DNA from: Centropus unirufus
Taxonomy: Eukaryota; Chordata; Aves; Cuculiformes; Centropidae
DNA length: 64,000 bases
Direction: 5' to 3'
Assembly (NCBI GenBank): GCA_013397695.1
Contig: VYZI01000068.1
Span: forward strand, 3,082,719-3,146,718
This document shows, one piece after another, positions 26,430 to 40,162 of this stretch. The notes below the pieces were generated by a model. That model worked only from the letters and a program-made list of their open reading frames with translations. It was not told the DNA's origin and did no database searches. The position numbers and the translations under genes are program-made. Numbering within the stretch: position 1 is the first letter of the stretch; the number at the start of each line of letters is the position of its first letter.

Positions 26430-27155
26430 CTGCCACACAAAAGAAATCTGTAATGACTATGGGTTGGTGGGAGAAACTTTCACCTCCATTGTGCAGTAGA
26501 ATTTGCAGAGGTAATTGGGAAGTGCATGTGTCCTTCTGGGTTTTTAAAATAACACATGTAGGAAAAACATCATTGTGATAACTGAAAGAAGAACAGAGAG
26601 TAAAACAGAAAAAAAAATGGAAGAAAAGACACCTTTCTGATACAGAGAAAAGTTAAACATGGAGGCCTCTGAAATGTTTTCTCTAATTCAGCCTTTTGAT
26701 TTAAAAATACAATAGCATATTCTCAGAGAACCCTCGGTTAGCAAATTTCTAAAGCTAACAGAAAGTCACAGAGTACAAAACGGACATAAGTTTGATTAAC
26801 CTTGCAATGTTTTTTAGACATAATGACTGGTGTTACAATTATTATTATTTTAATGTTTTCTAAAATATCTGGTATTACAAAAGTTAGAGGACATAGTTAC
26901 AGGGATAAAGGGCAATAGGAGTGAGTATACCCACATTTAACCAACTGCAAAATCAACACATTTATCTAGAAAGGTGCATTGCAGCCTTTTATGCTGATGT
27001 TGCAAGGTTCTCTAGAACGTGGACAAAGGCTTCAAACAAAAAGATTCTAACCTTGCCAGGAAGAAGATAAATACCAACAGCTTTCCAAAGTTGGAAACAA
27101 ACTGTCATTGAAAAAAAAAATAATCTTTTGTCTATTTTGATCTTTTTGTACTTAC
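26430..27155 (-). other. DCLK1 intron, 726 bp
   Basis: AT-rich with no recognisable element. A-rich runs lie near 26610 and 27110. Confidence 0.85.
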
Positions 27156-27213
27156 TTTTCCTCTACATTTACTTTTTTTTATGATTTTCAGAGCATATTC
27201 TCTGCCAGTTGAT
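27156..27213 (-). CDS. DCLK1: DCLK1 exon: kinase ATP-binding lysine (YALKIIKK)
   Basis: A small 58-nt exon: one base completing Arg, then 19 codons reading STGREYALKIIKKSKCRGK. The Lys in YALKII is the conserved beta-3 lysine (VAIK motif) that positions ATP phosphates. The acceptor is ttcctcag and the donor gaaaa/gtaagt. The codons ATA AAA AAA AGT create a run of eight A bases inside the exon, a mild slippage site, but the frame is intact here. The reading STGREY differs by one residue from the mammalian STAREY I recall. Confidence 0.96.
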
Positions 27214-30200
27214 CTGAGGAAGAAGAAAGGAAAAAAATTGCATGTTCAGTCACATTGAATATTTTTTCTCAGTTGAGTTTATATTTCTCATTTGAGCACA
27301 GTAGGTCTGGGACTTGACTATTCAAGTATATGTTTTGTCAAGAAATTAAGCCTGGATCTATTTGGAACTGTGAACTTGAGCCAAATTTATGTGCGTGAGA
27401 AAAAAGGCATTAAGCTTTTTTTAAAAAAAATGAAGAAATTTCAATATTCTTTAAATAAATAACTAGATTTTTTCATTTTGTAATGACACTTGTTATTTCT
27501 TCTGCAATTTATGTAAAAATATCATATAGTATTTACAGATATAAATCTCAAAACTAAATAGTTTAGTTTTCTTTTAAACAAAAAAAAACCCCACAAGCTA
27601 TGGAAAATCTTTTTTTTTTGCTTAAATTAAAATTCATTTGTTTACACATCTGCATTTACAAAGGGGAATATAAAAAAGTCACTCCTTTGAATAATGTTTT
27701 GTGTACTCAGTAGGTACATGATAAATAGCAGAGTTAAATGTGATGTTTATGGGATGGAATTTAAAAGATTTTGGACAGTAGGAAATTATAGAGAATTAGT
27801 TCAGGATGAGAATATGTTTCCCTTCAAGATGTTTTTTTTTGGAAACCATAGAATATTTATCCCGACCATATAGCTATGTATTTGTTATATAGAATGATAA
27901 TACAGAAAGTTAAGCTTGTAGACAAGTTCACAACATCAACTTCCATTTCTTAATCAAGTTACAAACCCTGTAAGAAGCTCTGCTCACAAACTGTAGTTTC
28001 ATTATATGGTTAAACAGAGAGTGGGTAATACAATAAAAAGCTCTTAACATAACACTTTGATTTTGTAATAAAAATCTAAACAGTTTACAAAAGTCTATTA
28101 CATTGCCCTCAGACATATGTTTGGTTAAAATATAAAGAAAAAAAGTGCTCAAGCATCTGGGGTGATTTTTTTCCCCTTATTAATTGAGCAAAATACAGTA
28201 AAACCAACACATCAAATTGATATATAATAAGTAAAACAAGGAGGCTAAAGTGTATAGTCTCTTAAGTTGGATATGCAAAGTGAGCCATAAACTGAAAGCA
28301 CTGCATTAGGGAAACGACTGGGCATTTTCCTTGCTGTATTTAAGCATAAAGACCTTCTCTGGCAATGACATACCACTAGGTATTAATTGAAGGGAAAATG
28401 GTGACTTCAGTAAAAAAAAATAAACCAAACCCAAAATATGAATTTTGTTTGAGTTCCTAGGTCAGCAAGGAGCAAAGATGGTCTGTATTAAGCCATCAAT
28501 TAAAAGGCTGTGCAAAGGAATCACACTGAATGATGATGTTTATGACTTGGAAAAAAAAAGTACAGCAATGATCTTCAAGACTTAAGCAAAGAAAAATTGA
28601 AAGCTTCTCATCTGCAATTCTCCACAGCGGTTTAGTGTTACATCCCCCAGAAATGGGCTGCCTTCTGCAAGTGCTGCAGTTTGGTGACCACAGTCCCTAC
28701 TCAGTGAGGGGACAGGGAGAGATCTGGACACTATTTTAGGGAAATGGAAGGAGGAAGGAGTAGAAATATTAGAAATTAAGATTTCTGGCATTCAAGCTCA
28801 GACAAAATATGCCCTCTTTCAATCAGCCTCTTTCAAGCTTCTTGGCTGCCCTAGGAATGCTTCCTTTCTGTCAGGAGAAAGGAAATTGATGTTTTTTGTT
28901 GGCCATAGGAGACTCCATGTACTCCAAAACACTGGGAAATCTGAGCTAGTGAGGAAATGTCAGAATTTGGAAGTATCTGAAAGTTAAAAAATGAACACAT
29001 ATGAAAACACCACAGGACAAATTGCGCATATGATGGAGCAGATATGTAACGAGCAGATGACAACTCTGACTGCTCTTTGTTTTCATAAAAAGAAAATTAA
29101 AGCTAAGATAATGCAAATCCTTTCCCCTAAAAAGCTGCAGAACCACAGGCTGTCAACAGCATTGCAGCTTACATACTCGCCAAAATCTACGCATAGCCAT
29201 GCCAGAATCTCACAGCAAAAGGGGTATATTACCCCTCACCTATCACTCAACTCAAACAATAAAAAGGTGCCACATCAAGTAGGAAACATGTTATGGCTGG
29301 GTAAAAGTCTGGACTCACAGCACCAATACAGGGCATGGGGTTAGACCTCTAGTTCATAACAGGGCTCCGTGCCATGCTTCTTGGCTGTTCAAACTTTTTG
29401 AAAAGTTAATTTCTGGAGTTTTCCATTGCACCGGAGGAAAAATAAAAATCTACCTTCTTTATTTTTGTGTGTGCATTAAATGTATTTCTGTGTGTGTGCA
29501 CATGTGTTCACACACGCAGAGAATGGGATTTAGATGTCCCCACTTGAAAATTTTGAAGATGGTTTTTGATTCTATTTGATTCTATTTTGATTCTATTTGG
29601 ACTGTTTGTTGTCAGACAAAAATGCCTGTGAACTCATTTGAAGCATCAGAGTAGCTAACGAGCGCACACGGGCTGGTCTCCACACCTATGGAGAAGTAAC
29701 TAGGGGATCAGGGAAGATGTGTAACAAGACCCATCCCTACTTGCTTAACACCTCGCGATGCTATTCCTTTGAAGTCCACGGCACGCAGGAACTGTATGTC
29801 AGAAGAAAGTGGAAAAGTTCTCTGCCCCACCTATCACCCCATCAATTCTAGCTCTCCAAATGATGGACCTATCAGACTTTGAAGTGAGGTGTTTTTTGCC
29901 TAGAATGCCTGTGAAGAATTTTTTTCAGAGGGTTTTACATGTACTGGCTTTAATTTACCCTCTGAGCCTTTAATTTCTCCTTTCACACTTCTGACGGCAA
30001 GGGTAACCTGCTTTAGAAGTGGAAACCAACAGAAATAATTCTACTTTAATCTTCAAGCTCTCCCAAAGTAGTAACTCTCTGATATAAAAGATCTATGGAA
30101 TGGTATAGCTCAGAAACTATAAGAGTATCTATCTGGGAATACCTGTGTAATCATGCTATTGGAGTACATATTCACCAGATATGTCATGTTATTGGATACT

Positions 30201-31818
30201 TCTAGGATTAGAAAGACAGACAGGAAACTGTTTTGATTCAAATCTCAATGATATTGTAATCAGCACTATTTTAAAGTGTGGTGGGATCTATTATTTTGTT
30301 CATGCCTTTTCTTTCAGCTTGAGAAGAGTTTAAAATGCACATGCACATTTGAACTGGCTTTTAGCACAGGCATTTTCAGCTGAATGACAGCATATCAAAA
30401 CCTCAATCTTTTTTTTCTACTACATTTTAATCTGTTTCTCTAGTCACTACTGACTTTCCTTTGCTATTTGCTTTGCCCATATTTTTCATCAGTCATTTCC
30501 CCCCTTAAGAGAAGCCTTACAGTGCTTTCTTATTATCATCTCGTTTTGCTTCATTTCTCTTAGGTTTCCATATTCCCCAGGTTAGGGTTCAGACCCTGTC
30601 TGAACAGCTACCACCCTCTGCATGACCACCTCCACCATGAACTCACTCTGGCGGAGCTCTGAAGTCCTCTCAAGAGTGTTGGCTAAGTCTCACAAGCACA
30701 CTGTCAGCTGATATAAAATCCACTCTTTCCCCTTTCCCCAACAGCTGTCTTCATGGTCCCCTCACCAGACTTGCCAGACTCTTTCAGATTCAGAATGGGA
30801 CCTGCCTTTTCCCAAAAAGACTCTAGAGTTAAACCAGACAAACTAATTTGTCACCAGTGCTATGAGATAAATTCTTTACTTTCTCTCCGGGGTTAAATTC
30901 ACAGTCTTACAAGCTAAAGAGCCAAGGTTCTTTCTTTGAGCCTTAATGTGACATTACAGACTTCTGTAAGGGTCCCCTCTCTAAGATATGGCAATAGGGG
31001 GAATTTCATTATCAGAACTTGACATCTCTATTGCTTTTTCTTTTGCTCACCTGTAGCTTCAGCTGGTTTTTTTGCCTTCTCTGCTACTAAGCTGGTTCAT
31101 GACTTGCCTGACCAAACTGAGAAACCAACACCTGAGATAGTCAACCTGGACAATTCCAGTAACATTGACATTCAAGGTGACTTGTGACTTACCCAACCTG
31201 GAGTGAATGTCTAAAATCAGTCTTTAACGGTGACTGTTCTCCCCTCTTAAAAGTAAGGGGCAGTAAAGTAGTTAGATTCTGATGTTTGCAGTGCAGGCAC
31301 CTAAAGATGTATGGAGACCATACAATGGCAAAAAGCAGACAAGCAGGTGACAGGCACCATTTTTTCAAGATAAACATTGAAGAGGTGCCAAATAGCAGAA
31401 AAGATGGATTCAGTGTCATTTCCTTGTGCTTTTTACCATCACCACACATCACACACAAAATTTCCTGACATCTTTACAGAATGCTGCTAAATATGTGAAG
31501 TTTCACTGTTCTAATATAAAGGGAGAGCCACAAAAGTTGTCATTTCAGTGCAAGAAAAAAAGATTTAACACAAATGACTGATAGAATCCTGCAGAGTGCA
31601 ACAGAAAAAAAAAAAAAAAAGCCCACAAAGAATTAAATTAATAGATTGTCCCTTGGACTCTCTCTTTGTTCATATAAGAAGGCATTAGTTTTTCCATTTG
31701 GCATTGAGACATTACCTTATTAAACATGTCCTATGTTCTACAAATAAAAACTTGATCTAGAAAAAAAGCATGACATTAATGATTGTTTTTACAGTAATAA
31801 CTATATTATCCTCCTCAC
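27214..31818 (-). other. DCLK1 intron, 4.6 kb
   Basis: Contains a GT-rich stretch at 29465-29515, three tandem copies of a TTGATTCTAT-like unit at 29566-29600 and a homopolymer A run near 31603-31619. No exon was recognised. Confidence 0.75.
29566..29600 (+). repeat. Short tandem repeat, TTGATTCTAT x3
   Basis: Three near-perfect units separated by one or two extra T. The GATTCTAT core recalls CR1 3' octamers, but the flank lacks any CR1 body, so I call it only a tandem repeat. Confidence 0.75.
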
Positions 31819-31927
31819 CTTTCTATACACTCCTTCACAATAGCAAAATTCCCATCTCCTATAGTCCTTCCAACTTTATATCGCTCTGCTATCGATGCTG
31901 GAACCTGGAAACCTTCCTCCAACACTT
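31819..31927 (-). CDS. DCLK1: DCLK1 exon: kinase N lobe, glycine-rich loop
   Basis: This 109-nt exon supplies the end of a Glu codon, 35 codons (VLEEGFQVPASIAERYKVGR, then TIGDGNFAIVKECIE) and AG of an Arg codon. The kinase domain begins at YKVGRTIGDGNFAIV; GDGNFAIV is the glycine-rich P-loop that covers the ATP phosphates. The acceptor ends tctttcag and the donor is aag/gtgagg. From memory, the mammalian form has I, T and T where this reads V (GFQV), S (PAS) and A (IAE), and V where this has I (AIV, ECIE). These are conservative changes outside the catalytic residues. Confidence 0.97.
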
Positions 31928-33286
31928 CTGAAAGAATCATTAGTACATTTTTATTGTTAGCGAAGGAAACACAGATGTTGCACATAACATGTATTTTAAG
32001 TCTACGGTTTAGGAGCCTGGAAAACATTCAGAGTCAGTATCTCACTTACTGTACAGCGAAATCATACTGCTGACATTGTATATACTCAACAGGTTTCACA
32101 CAGATACTATAATGAAAAATAAGACTTCTGGGGGTTCAAATATACCACCATTTGAGTGTTACATAGTTTACCGTTCCTGTTGCAATATGCCTCCAGGACA
32201 AAATCAAAATTGTATTTTTTTAATTATGAAAAGGCCTCTGTGATCTGCACAAGCACAGACCAGCCTCCAAAACACATTGGAACTCCTTGACACAGCATGA
32301 TTAAATATATGTACCAAAGAAGTCCAACACTCAAGCACTTATTTTACTACATCCTGTAAACTGAGACATCCATAAAACTCCTCATGTGCTAAGTGCTAGT
32401 TCTCCCCCTCCCCCAATATTAAATATTTAGTTTTTAAACAAATGGTCTCAATAATACTACCTCACATGCAACCTGGGCACCAGATGTTTAGGTAAAATTG
32501 CATTACAGTGTCTAAGCATAGGAAAAGTTTGTAGATTCATGTGTTTTAGTGCTCAGTCATGTACCATTATTTTCAAATTTATTTGAAATAGCATGTTTCA
32601 AACCTAACGTACCTCTAAAAACTGACTATAAACTGCAGCTGATATAAACTACTATATAAATATCTTAAGGTAAAAAAATGCCTCTCAGAAATGTGACTTG
32701 AATTTACACTCTTTAAGACAGTGCTTTTAAATGTATCTTTATCTTTATGATCAAGTTCCGTGTTATAAGTGAATGTTATGATGGAAGGAGTCTGGAGTTT
32801 GCCTGTGTGCACGGGCAGCATGAAGAGTTACTGTCAGACATGAACACACAGGTATGTACGTACCTATGTGTGCGTGTGTGAACTGGCAGTGTTGGAACAG
32901 ATGCTATCCCTTAGTCAACTTGCTCAAAGCCTTATTACGGGATGAGACCAATCCTTTCTCAGCTAAGACCCAGGATTGCAGTATGTTCTTCTTTGTTTCG
33001 GACAAGGCAAAAAATTAATGAAATATGCACTCAGCATTGCATCACTCACTGAACTAATATTCTGAGTATCCCATAACAAAACCACCCGGAATAAGGATGT
33101 CCAGAACAAATCTGTTCCAAAGTGAACCTAACTGGTTTGCTACGACTGATGAACCGAATCTCCTCACGGAGAGTCATCAAGCCTGCAATGCTCCCACCTT
33201 CTCTGGCAGGAAGAATGACTAATTTCCTACACAGCTGCTGTTATCACCACATAGACGGCTTTGAAATGTCAGACTTCAAATGTTAC
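31928..33286 (-). other. DCLK1 intron, 1.4 kb
   Basis: No feature beyond a TG-rich patch near 32840-32885. Confidence 0.8.
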
Positions 33287-33371
33287 CTTCTGCAGGTCCA
33301 TCATTTTCATCCATAGAGCTGCAAACTTTGGTGGATGCTAATGAGGTAGAGGAGCCACTGTGTTGGGAGCT
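33287..33371 (-). CDS. DCLK1: DCLK1 exon: linker segment leading into the kinase
   Basis: This 85-nt exon has 28 codons plus one base: SSQHSGSSTSLAS, then TKVCSSMDENDGPAE. It starts in phase 0 after ggaaatttccag-type sequence and ends gaag/gtaaca, so the final G is the first base of a Glu codon finished in the next exon. The N-terminal half is Ser/Thr-rich and the C-terminal half acidic, the usual DCLK1 linker just before the kinase. The mammalian protein, as I recall it, has GG where this reads SG, and GPGE where this reads GPAE. It is used only by kinase-containing transcripts; those ending at 44745 never reach it. Confidence 0.96.
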
Positions 33372-36300
33372 CTGGAAATGGAGAGACACAAATGAAAACA
33401 GTTGATTTTTAAGGAGCACGAGTACTCGCAGCATGTTCCTGCTGGACACATGCCAGAGAGGCTTCTGTGTTTCCTTTGTAAAGTATCGATTTACTTTGGT
33501 GGAGGGATATGTGGATGCTTGGGAAGAGTCCAATTTTTCCACTGAAATTACATTTCTGGTACCCTTTCATACATGGAAATAACCCGAATCCATCATGTGC
33601 AGCAATGTGCAGCAACGCTTTTATGTATGGTCCATAAGTTTCTTCCTAGTCCCCACACATTTTGGCAGCGAAAACTGAGGAGCTGTATGCCCTCTGCAGG
33701 CAGGAGTCTATTTCCTCAGCAATATCATTAACCCAAAAGGCACTAGAAGCATGAACGGCTGTTTAGACTGAAGCTGGCTTTACTATGGACAGAACTTTTC
33801 ACTTCTGCTGGTGAAAAGAACTCCCTCTGGTGGAATCCTCCCCAGGTGGGTTCTAGAAGGGAGAAACTATTATGGTTACATATGGAGAAAACAAAATATC
33901 AGGGTGAATAATGTATTTTTTGTTGGTTTTTTTTTTTTGGAAAAGCATTTCATTAGATATAGTTCACTTGAGGCATGAGACTACCTCAGCTTTAAGTACT
34001 TGAACAACAATTGTATATATTAGCCTATACATGGTGGGAGGATGATACCTCTAAAGTCTCTGGAAAGAGACTTGTAGCCACCCAGCTTGGATGCCAAAAG
34101 TATAGAAGAAAGTATCTCACTAGGGAAGTCTTCAAAGTACTTATCAATGCCTACCAGTTACCTATGGACTCTAGGCATGTACTTCGGGAAGATTGCTTCA
34201 TCGCCCATCTAGATAGATGAAACTACAGAGACATATTAGATGGAGTGGATTTAATAAAAAACTTTAATCTTGTGCTATGTAATGAATATACAAATGTATT
34301 TTCCATATTCTCCCATCTTCAAAGGAAACCACAAGAACTTACAATGTGGCCCTTGAAATTTAGAGCAAAACTGTTCACTTCCTCAGGCCCGTGTTGAAAC
34401 ATGAGTAAGAAGTATTCAAAAGATTTCCAAAACCAAAACTTTCTTGGGCTCACATAGTTTAGGTGCTGAAAGGTTGCAAAGAGCTGCAGTACATAAATAC
34501 CTCCTTCAATTTAAATATGGCATTAATGGCAGGCTGTACTGCATTAACTATCAGTTCCTTGTCTGTGTATGCAAGGTATTTAGATCAGGGTGCAAATCTA
34601 TGGATGTAATAGAGATTCTTTGGAATTATCTCTCTCTCCATTGCCATCACAGAACATAGCCGACTGGAGCAAGAACAACTAACAATGCAGCAGTTGGGAT
34701 TTTTGCAGTGTACGGAGCCAGGGAGAAGGCAGCTAGCAGAGTCAAAAACTGGCCAGTATGCTGAGTTCATTTGAACAGACTGACTTTTAATTTCTCCCAC
34801 AATAGATTAAGGTCAGATGATTTAGACAAAGGCTGAACTTGGCCTATTTTTCACTAATAATCCTGGAAGCTTGCACATCCCGTTTAGCAAGAGATTCTTT
34901 TCCCTTTTTTTTTTTTCTTTTAATCACCTGCAGCTAATTCTTTTCATCCATCTGGGCATTTCTTCTGCGCTTTGACCAGAATTAAAAATTGAATTAATCA
35001 GTTTTTGGACTACTTTTGCTGCCTCTTGACAACATAAGTGAGTACTGACTGATTTAATGCAGATTTCTAAGATATGGCTGCCCTTGTTTCATGATTAGGG
35101 TAGGTTTATATACGTGTTAGTCCGATGCTAAACTGCAGGATGACTCTGTAAAAACTTACCTCTGGTTCGCTTTTGAACAAATGAGCAGAAGAGAATCAAG
35201 ATAACAGGGAAATGCTAGGAGTTCTCATGCCTGGAGAAGCCACTCTCAAATCCTACTTTTATTCATGTGTAATGAGAGAATTGTTTTCTTTACACTCCTG
35301 CTTGTGAAACGAGCAGAAAAACATGCTTTCTCTACTCATTCTGCTGAGTCTGCTTGTTTTCCTAGATCAGGTATCCAATTTCTTAGTTCTTTTCCCACTT
35401 CACAGTATTTTCTTAAAGGAATTACAATTTAAATATATTTAATATTGGTACACACACAATCAGGAATGAATCTTTACATTTAAGCAGTACAACAAGAAAA
35501 AATTTAGTGCTAGTTTTTCAATAGCTTACCAAACTACTATTTTATTCAGGTTTTTGCATTATAAATAGTGAGATTACACTTTTCAGCAAATGTTAACTCA
35601 AGGCTGATGACTGCTCACTGCTGCTGCTTTCTTCAGCACTCTGTCGGTTTCATTACAGAACCAGGCACCCATTGTTCTCCTTTGTGAGAATGGGAGATGT
35701 GAAAATCGTGACCTTACCCTGTGGTTATATCTTCTCAGAAGGAGTGCCTAGAGAGATTCGAATTTCTATTTGGGAGCCTACTTTCTCAAAGACCCTCAAG
35801 TTGAGGTTTAGTTGAGAAATGTAACTGCTTAGTCCTTCCAAAATTAGTCTCTTTTGAGGGTCCATGTCAGCAAACCGCTTAAGGAAGTGCTTCATTTTAA
35901 ATACAAATATTCTTAATAGTTTACACAAAACTGACAGTAAATTCACACCTAAATATCTTAGATATAGCTCCCTAAATATGTATTTAGCCCAGTTTTAGTT
36001 AAATAAACTGAAAAAGGTGGCCTATAGAAAATATAAAGAAAATAAAACATTCTCGCAACTAGTTTTTTAAGTGCCCATATTTCTTTTCTTACTGACGCTA
36101 CTTAAGGATAGGAAGGCTAAGATGATATTGATATCTTAAGATGATCTAAAGTGGCAGTGACAAGGAAGCAGTAGCTAGGAAGACATTTGTTAAAAATACA
36201 TACTGGGTTTTTAAAAACTTTATTATTTTTTTTCTTTTTTTATATGAAGAAAACACATACTTTTCACTACCTTTGCTGAACCCATCCTATTAAGCAACAG

Positions 36301-39300
36301 ATTAAAAAAAGAAATAAAGATCAGTACATTTGCATATGGTCACTAGGTCTGCTGACGGACCCTCTTTCACATTCAACGAGACATTACTAGGTAAACATGA
36401 CACAAATATTTTCATCTTTATTCATTCCGCTGGAACAACACGCAGGCATTTATTTATTTATCTTCACTTCAGCTAGAAGGACATTCTGTTTATTTAGACA
36501 TTAATTAGCTCGTTGTTCTCATAAGCCCTCTGGGTCCGGCAATCCTTGTGGGTCTCAGTGTTCCTTCCAGTTGGCTTGCCAATCGCGAGGCAGTCTGCCG
36601 TGCACACTGTTGCTCTCCCAGCTGTAGACCCCATCAGGGATATTGCAGACGGGGAAGGGGGGTGGGGGGCGGGGAACAAACTCTCTGCAAGAATATAATC
36701 TCTTTAGCACACAGACCTTAATGCAATTAACTGTTTTAATTTTAAGAGATGCTGAGGTGCTTGAAATGTCATCACTTTTACATGGATTTAAAGGGGTCCA
36801 GTTGCACAGGTTGCCTGCACATGGCCATTTTTATGGCACACCTCCATAAAATCAATGGCATAAAAAAACCCAACCCAGATCTTTGGTGTAAGGACTTCCG
36901 AACCTATTCAGGTTTATGTAACAGATGGCCAGCACAACACACATCTCATTGATGCAAATGGAAACATTAGTGCTATAGAGTTTCACCCATGTCTCACTGG
37001 GAGACTTATTTAGCAACTGTTCTGTAAATAGTTTGTATCTCAGTGCAGATTGTGCTACATCCATGAAAAAAAGGTAGCAAAATAAATATTACTGCAATTT
37101 CTCTCTGCCCATACTCACCTTGGTCCCAAATTAATATTAAAATCCCACTCCAGCTAAAGAGTTGGAATTATCTATGGGGACGACCATTATTAGGAGGTAT
37201 GAGAAGAAACTTGAACAAGCATAATTAGGAAGTTTGTCACTGAAATTCAGATTCCTGAATCTTAATCCCCAAACACTGCATTACATTTTCCAAACCACTC
37301 AAAACCTTTATTAGCGCATATGGAATCTACAAAGTCTCTCAACAATAGAATCTCTTGTATTTTCCTAACACGAAGGAAGCATCTGGATGAAATGTGAGTA
37401 ACAGAAATGCACACAGGTGTAATGCTAAGTCTGGATCCCTTGCAGAGTTCTCGTCTTTTAGAAATGGGTTTAATGAAATGAAAATTAAAATTAGAAAACA
37501 AAAGGTAAATTTAAGAAGGGGGCAACGGATAAAGGAATTATCAGTGTCCCAAAATGATGCCCCCAAAGATTTTCTCTATTCCAAAGAATTCTACAAAACT
37601 AAAAAAATATACAAAAAGTATGTGTGTCAGTAACATGTGTAAGACAAAGTTCAACTCAGCAAGGATAAATAGCTTTAAAACCAAAACTAAACAGTTAAGC
37701 AACCATGCTCACCTCTTTTTGAGCCCACACCGGTGTTCAGACTAGTTGTAAATGAACTTTGCAAAGCAGCCATCATAAATTCCTGACACAGTCAATTCCT
37801 TAGCCCAAAGATCATCATGGTTAATGGTAAAATAAAGATAACAGTCCACAGTGAAGGCATTGGCTTTGAACAATTTTGACTGGCTCAAAATAATTCTGTA
37901 AAGTATAACAGTGTTAATAAAAAAATGAGTCAATACAACAAAACTACATTGCCAGAGAACAAAAGGTAAAGCAGAGGACAGCTGGTTTCAGGTACAAAAT
38001 AAAGCATTTTGATGCAACTTTAGGAAAACAAACTCACTTTATTATTATATTTAGAGAGAAGCAAGGGTTACACTGAAACTCCCTCTCCGAGCTCTATCCA
38101 GCAAAAATGTTTTTGATTTTCTTTCGTTTAATCACTCACATATTTTGGCCCAGCCAGCTGAGATGGGGAAAGAAGTTTTCATGTAAACAGTATAGAACTG
38201 GCAAAAAATTACTTCATGGAGAAACATCAAATCCATAGTCTTCATGCTGAAAGAATGGAAGCCAATGGAACTTGATGCAGAAAATGATCCAATTGTTTTC
38301 ACATTTAGAGACTACACTAAACTGACAAATAAGATCCAAATTTATTTATTACCTGCTTCATATGCAATTCTAAATCCTGCCTTGTCTTATTAGACTCGAG
38401 TTAAGTGAGGCCCTCTATGGGGAAATAATTTTTTGTTTATACAATTCAGGATTTACACAAGTTAGAGAAAAGATAAGTTCAAACAACACAAGCAATAACC
38501 TGGCATGTGTCACTCAGGAATGTGTGTTGGCCATCCTCTTTCCAGTATAGAGCTACAAATTGGAGTGTGCAAGGAAATAGAACTGATAGACTGAAGTCAA
38601 ATTTTCAAGTGGAGGCACTTCATTTTATTAGCATTCTTTATTAAGGTGCAGCATCAAGTGCTTATACATTCATTTGATTCATGCAATAAAGCAATTTTGA
38701 AAGACCAACTTAGTTTCCTATATTGTATTTACGGGTAAATTTAAATCTAACCTCTGCTAGTTCCAAACAACTGTTTCCAAAGCTGAGCCATAATTCAGAT
38801 TGTAGGCTCACTCAGCCTTTGGTATCCTTCAGAAAGACTGATAATCTAAGAAAAAAAGGTATTGGATTCACGGTATTGGTAGTTTGCCTGCCATTACTGC
38901 ATCCATACTGTAGTTAACATGTAGTTAACTATGTTATGTAGTTAACATAAAAGTTACATGTGCAGTTCTGCAATGTGAAGGTTTCTTTTTTTACTCTTCC
39001 AAAGTTATTCATGGGTAGAGTTTTCCACTCAACTACAGAATTCAAACTGAAAGGCCATCAAAGGATGCTACTTCTTCCATCTTATTAAGGGCACAGCATA
39101 ACGATTACTTTTATTTTTAATATATTTGAATTGTATTATAAAAGCTTTCCTGGTATTCTTAACTGTTACTTCGGAGAGATAGAAATCTCAGTTATTTTGT
39201 TTCTATTGTTCCTCATTTCTACAGTACTGTTTCCTTTCAATGTCTGTTCACTTTTTTTTTTTAGGTAGACCTATTTTCTAGGAACTAAGAGGATTTCAAA

Positions 39301-39959
39301 ACTAGAACTTTTATCAGGCCCATGGATCCATCTAGGAGAGTGTCTGAATATCAGCTGAAGCATCAGACTGGAAGATGACACGTCAGAATTTGTAACATCT
39401 CTCTTCCTCCACCCCCACCAAACAAAACTAGGCTATAAATACATATTTTTAAAGAGTGGAAAGATATATCAAGAAAGCAAGGTACTTATTTTAAAACACC
39501 ACTGGTATGTTTCAGTACTCTCAACTTTTTGAAGGCTTGTTTTCCTAATACCTGTCTTAAGAGCCGACTGCTGCTCTAGCTGAACTGTCAGGAGGCAGCT
39601 GGTACCTTGCTACCATTAGTCTAGTAATTCCCCATCTCATACTTCAAATCTACTCCCTCACATGCAAAGAAACTTACCCGTAAGCAATTCAAAGCAGCTA
39701 AATTTACAGTCTCTGAAAAAACCCAAATTCCTTCTTGAAGGATTTTTTTGTTCCTACACACTAGAGTCCAGAGTTTATTTTTTAAAAAGGCACTGAATGA
39801 GTCTTAAAGAAGCCCATTAGGATGTATGAATTCCATATGTTTTTACTAAGTAATCATTTATATGGACAATGCTGATCTACAGTGAACAAGCAATTGTAAC
39901 TGCATGTGTTTCCTTAAAGCCTCTTAGTCACATTTCCAAAATAAACTCACTGAACAGCG
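33372..39959 (-). other. DCLK1 intron, part below the DCL terminal exon's 3'UTR
   Basis: Intronic for kinase transcripts and probably beyond the poly(A) site of DCL/CARP transcripts. It contains three GTAGTTAAC copies at 38910-38947 and a G-rich run near 36653-36673. No exon is seen. Confidence 0.7.
38910..38947 (+). repeat. Three copies of GTAGTTAAC
   Basis: Copies at 38910-38918, 38921-38929 and 38939-38947, with related ATGTAGTTAACATA flanks. Each contains the palindrome GTTAAC. Confidence 0.85.
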
Positions 39960-39978
39960 TGTACTTTTTTTAAATATA

Positions 39979-39984
39979 TTTATT
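39979..39984 (-). terminator. Candidate poly(A) signal AATAAA
   Basis: A canonical hexamer on the minus strand, 4.8 kb downstream of the DCL/CARP stop codon. The next 20-60 nt on the minus strand are T- and G-containing (a GTGAGTTTATTTTGG-like stretch). Cleavage here is inferred from sequence alone. Confidence 0.35.
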
Positions 39985-40156
39985 ACATCACTTACAATAA
40001 TCTACAATAATGTTAAATCTAGCAAAACAAGAAATTGCAACCAGGATGACATGGTCAAATATGAAACACAAGTACAACACAGTATGATAAAACAATGGCA
40101 CAAAAATGAAGGTGATTTTCTTCAGCTGATTATATGGAATAAAACATTCATCGGCA

Positions 40157-40162
40157 TTTATT
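40157..40162 (-). terminator. Candidate poly(A) signal AATAAA (proximal)
   Basis: The first canonical AATAAA on the minus strand after the DCL/CARP stop codon, 4.6 kb downstream of it. It may be used together with, or instead of, the hexamer at 39979. Confidence 0.3.
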
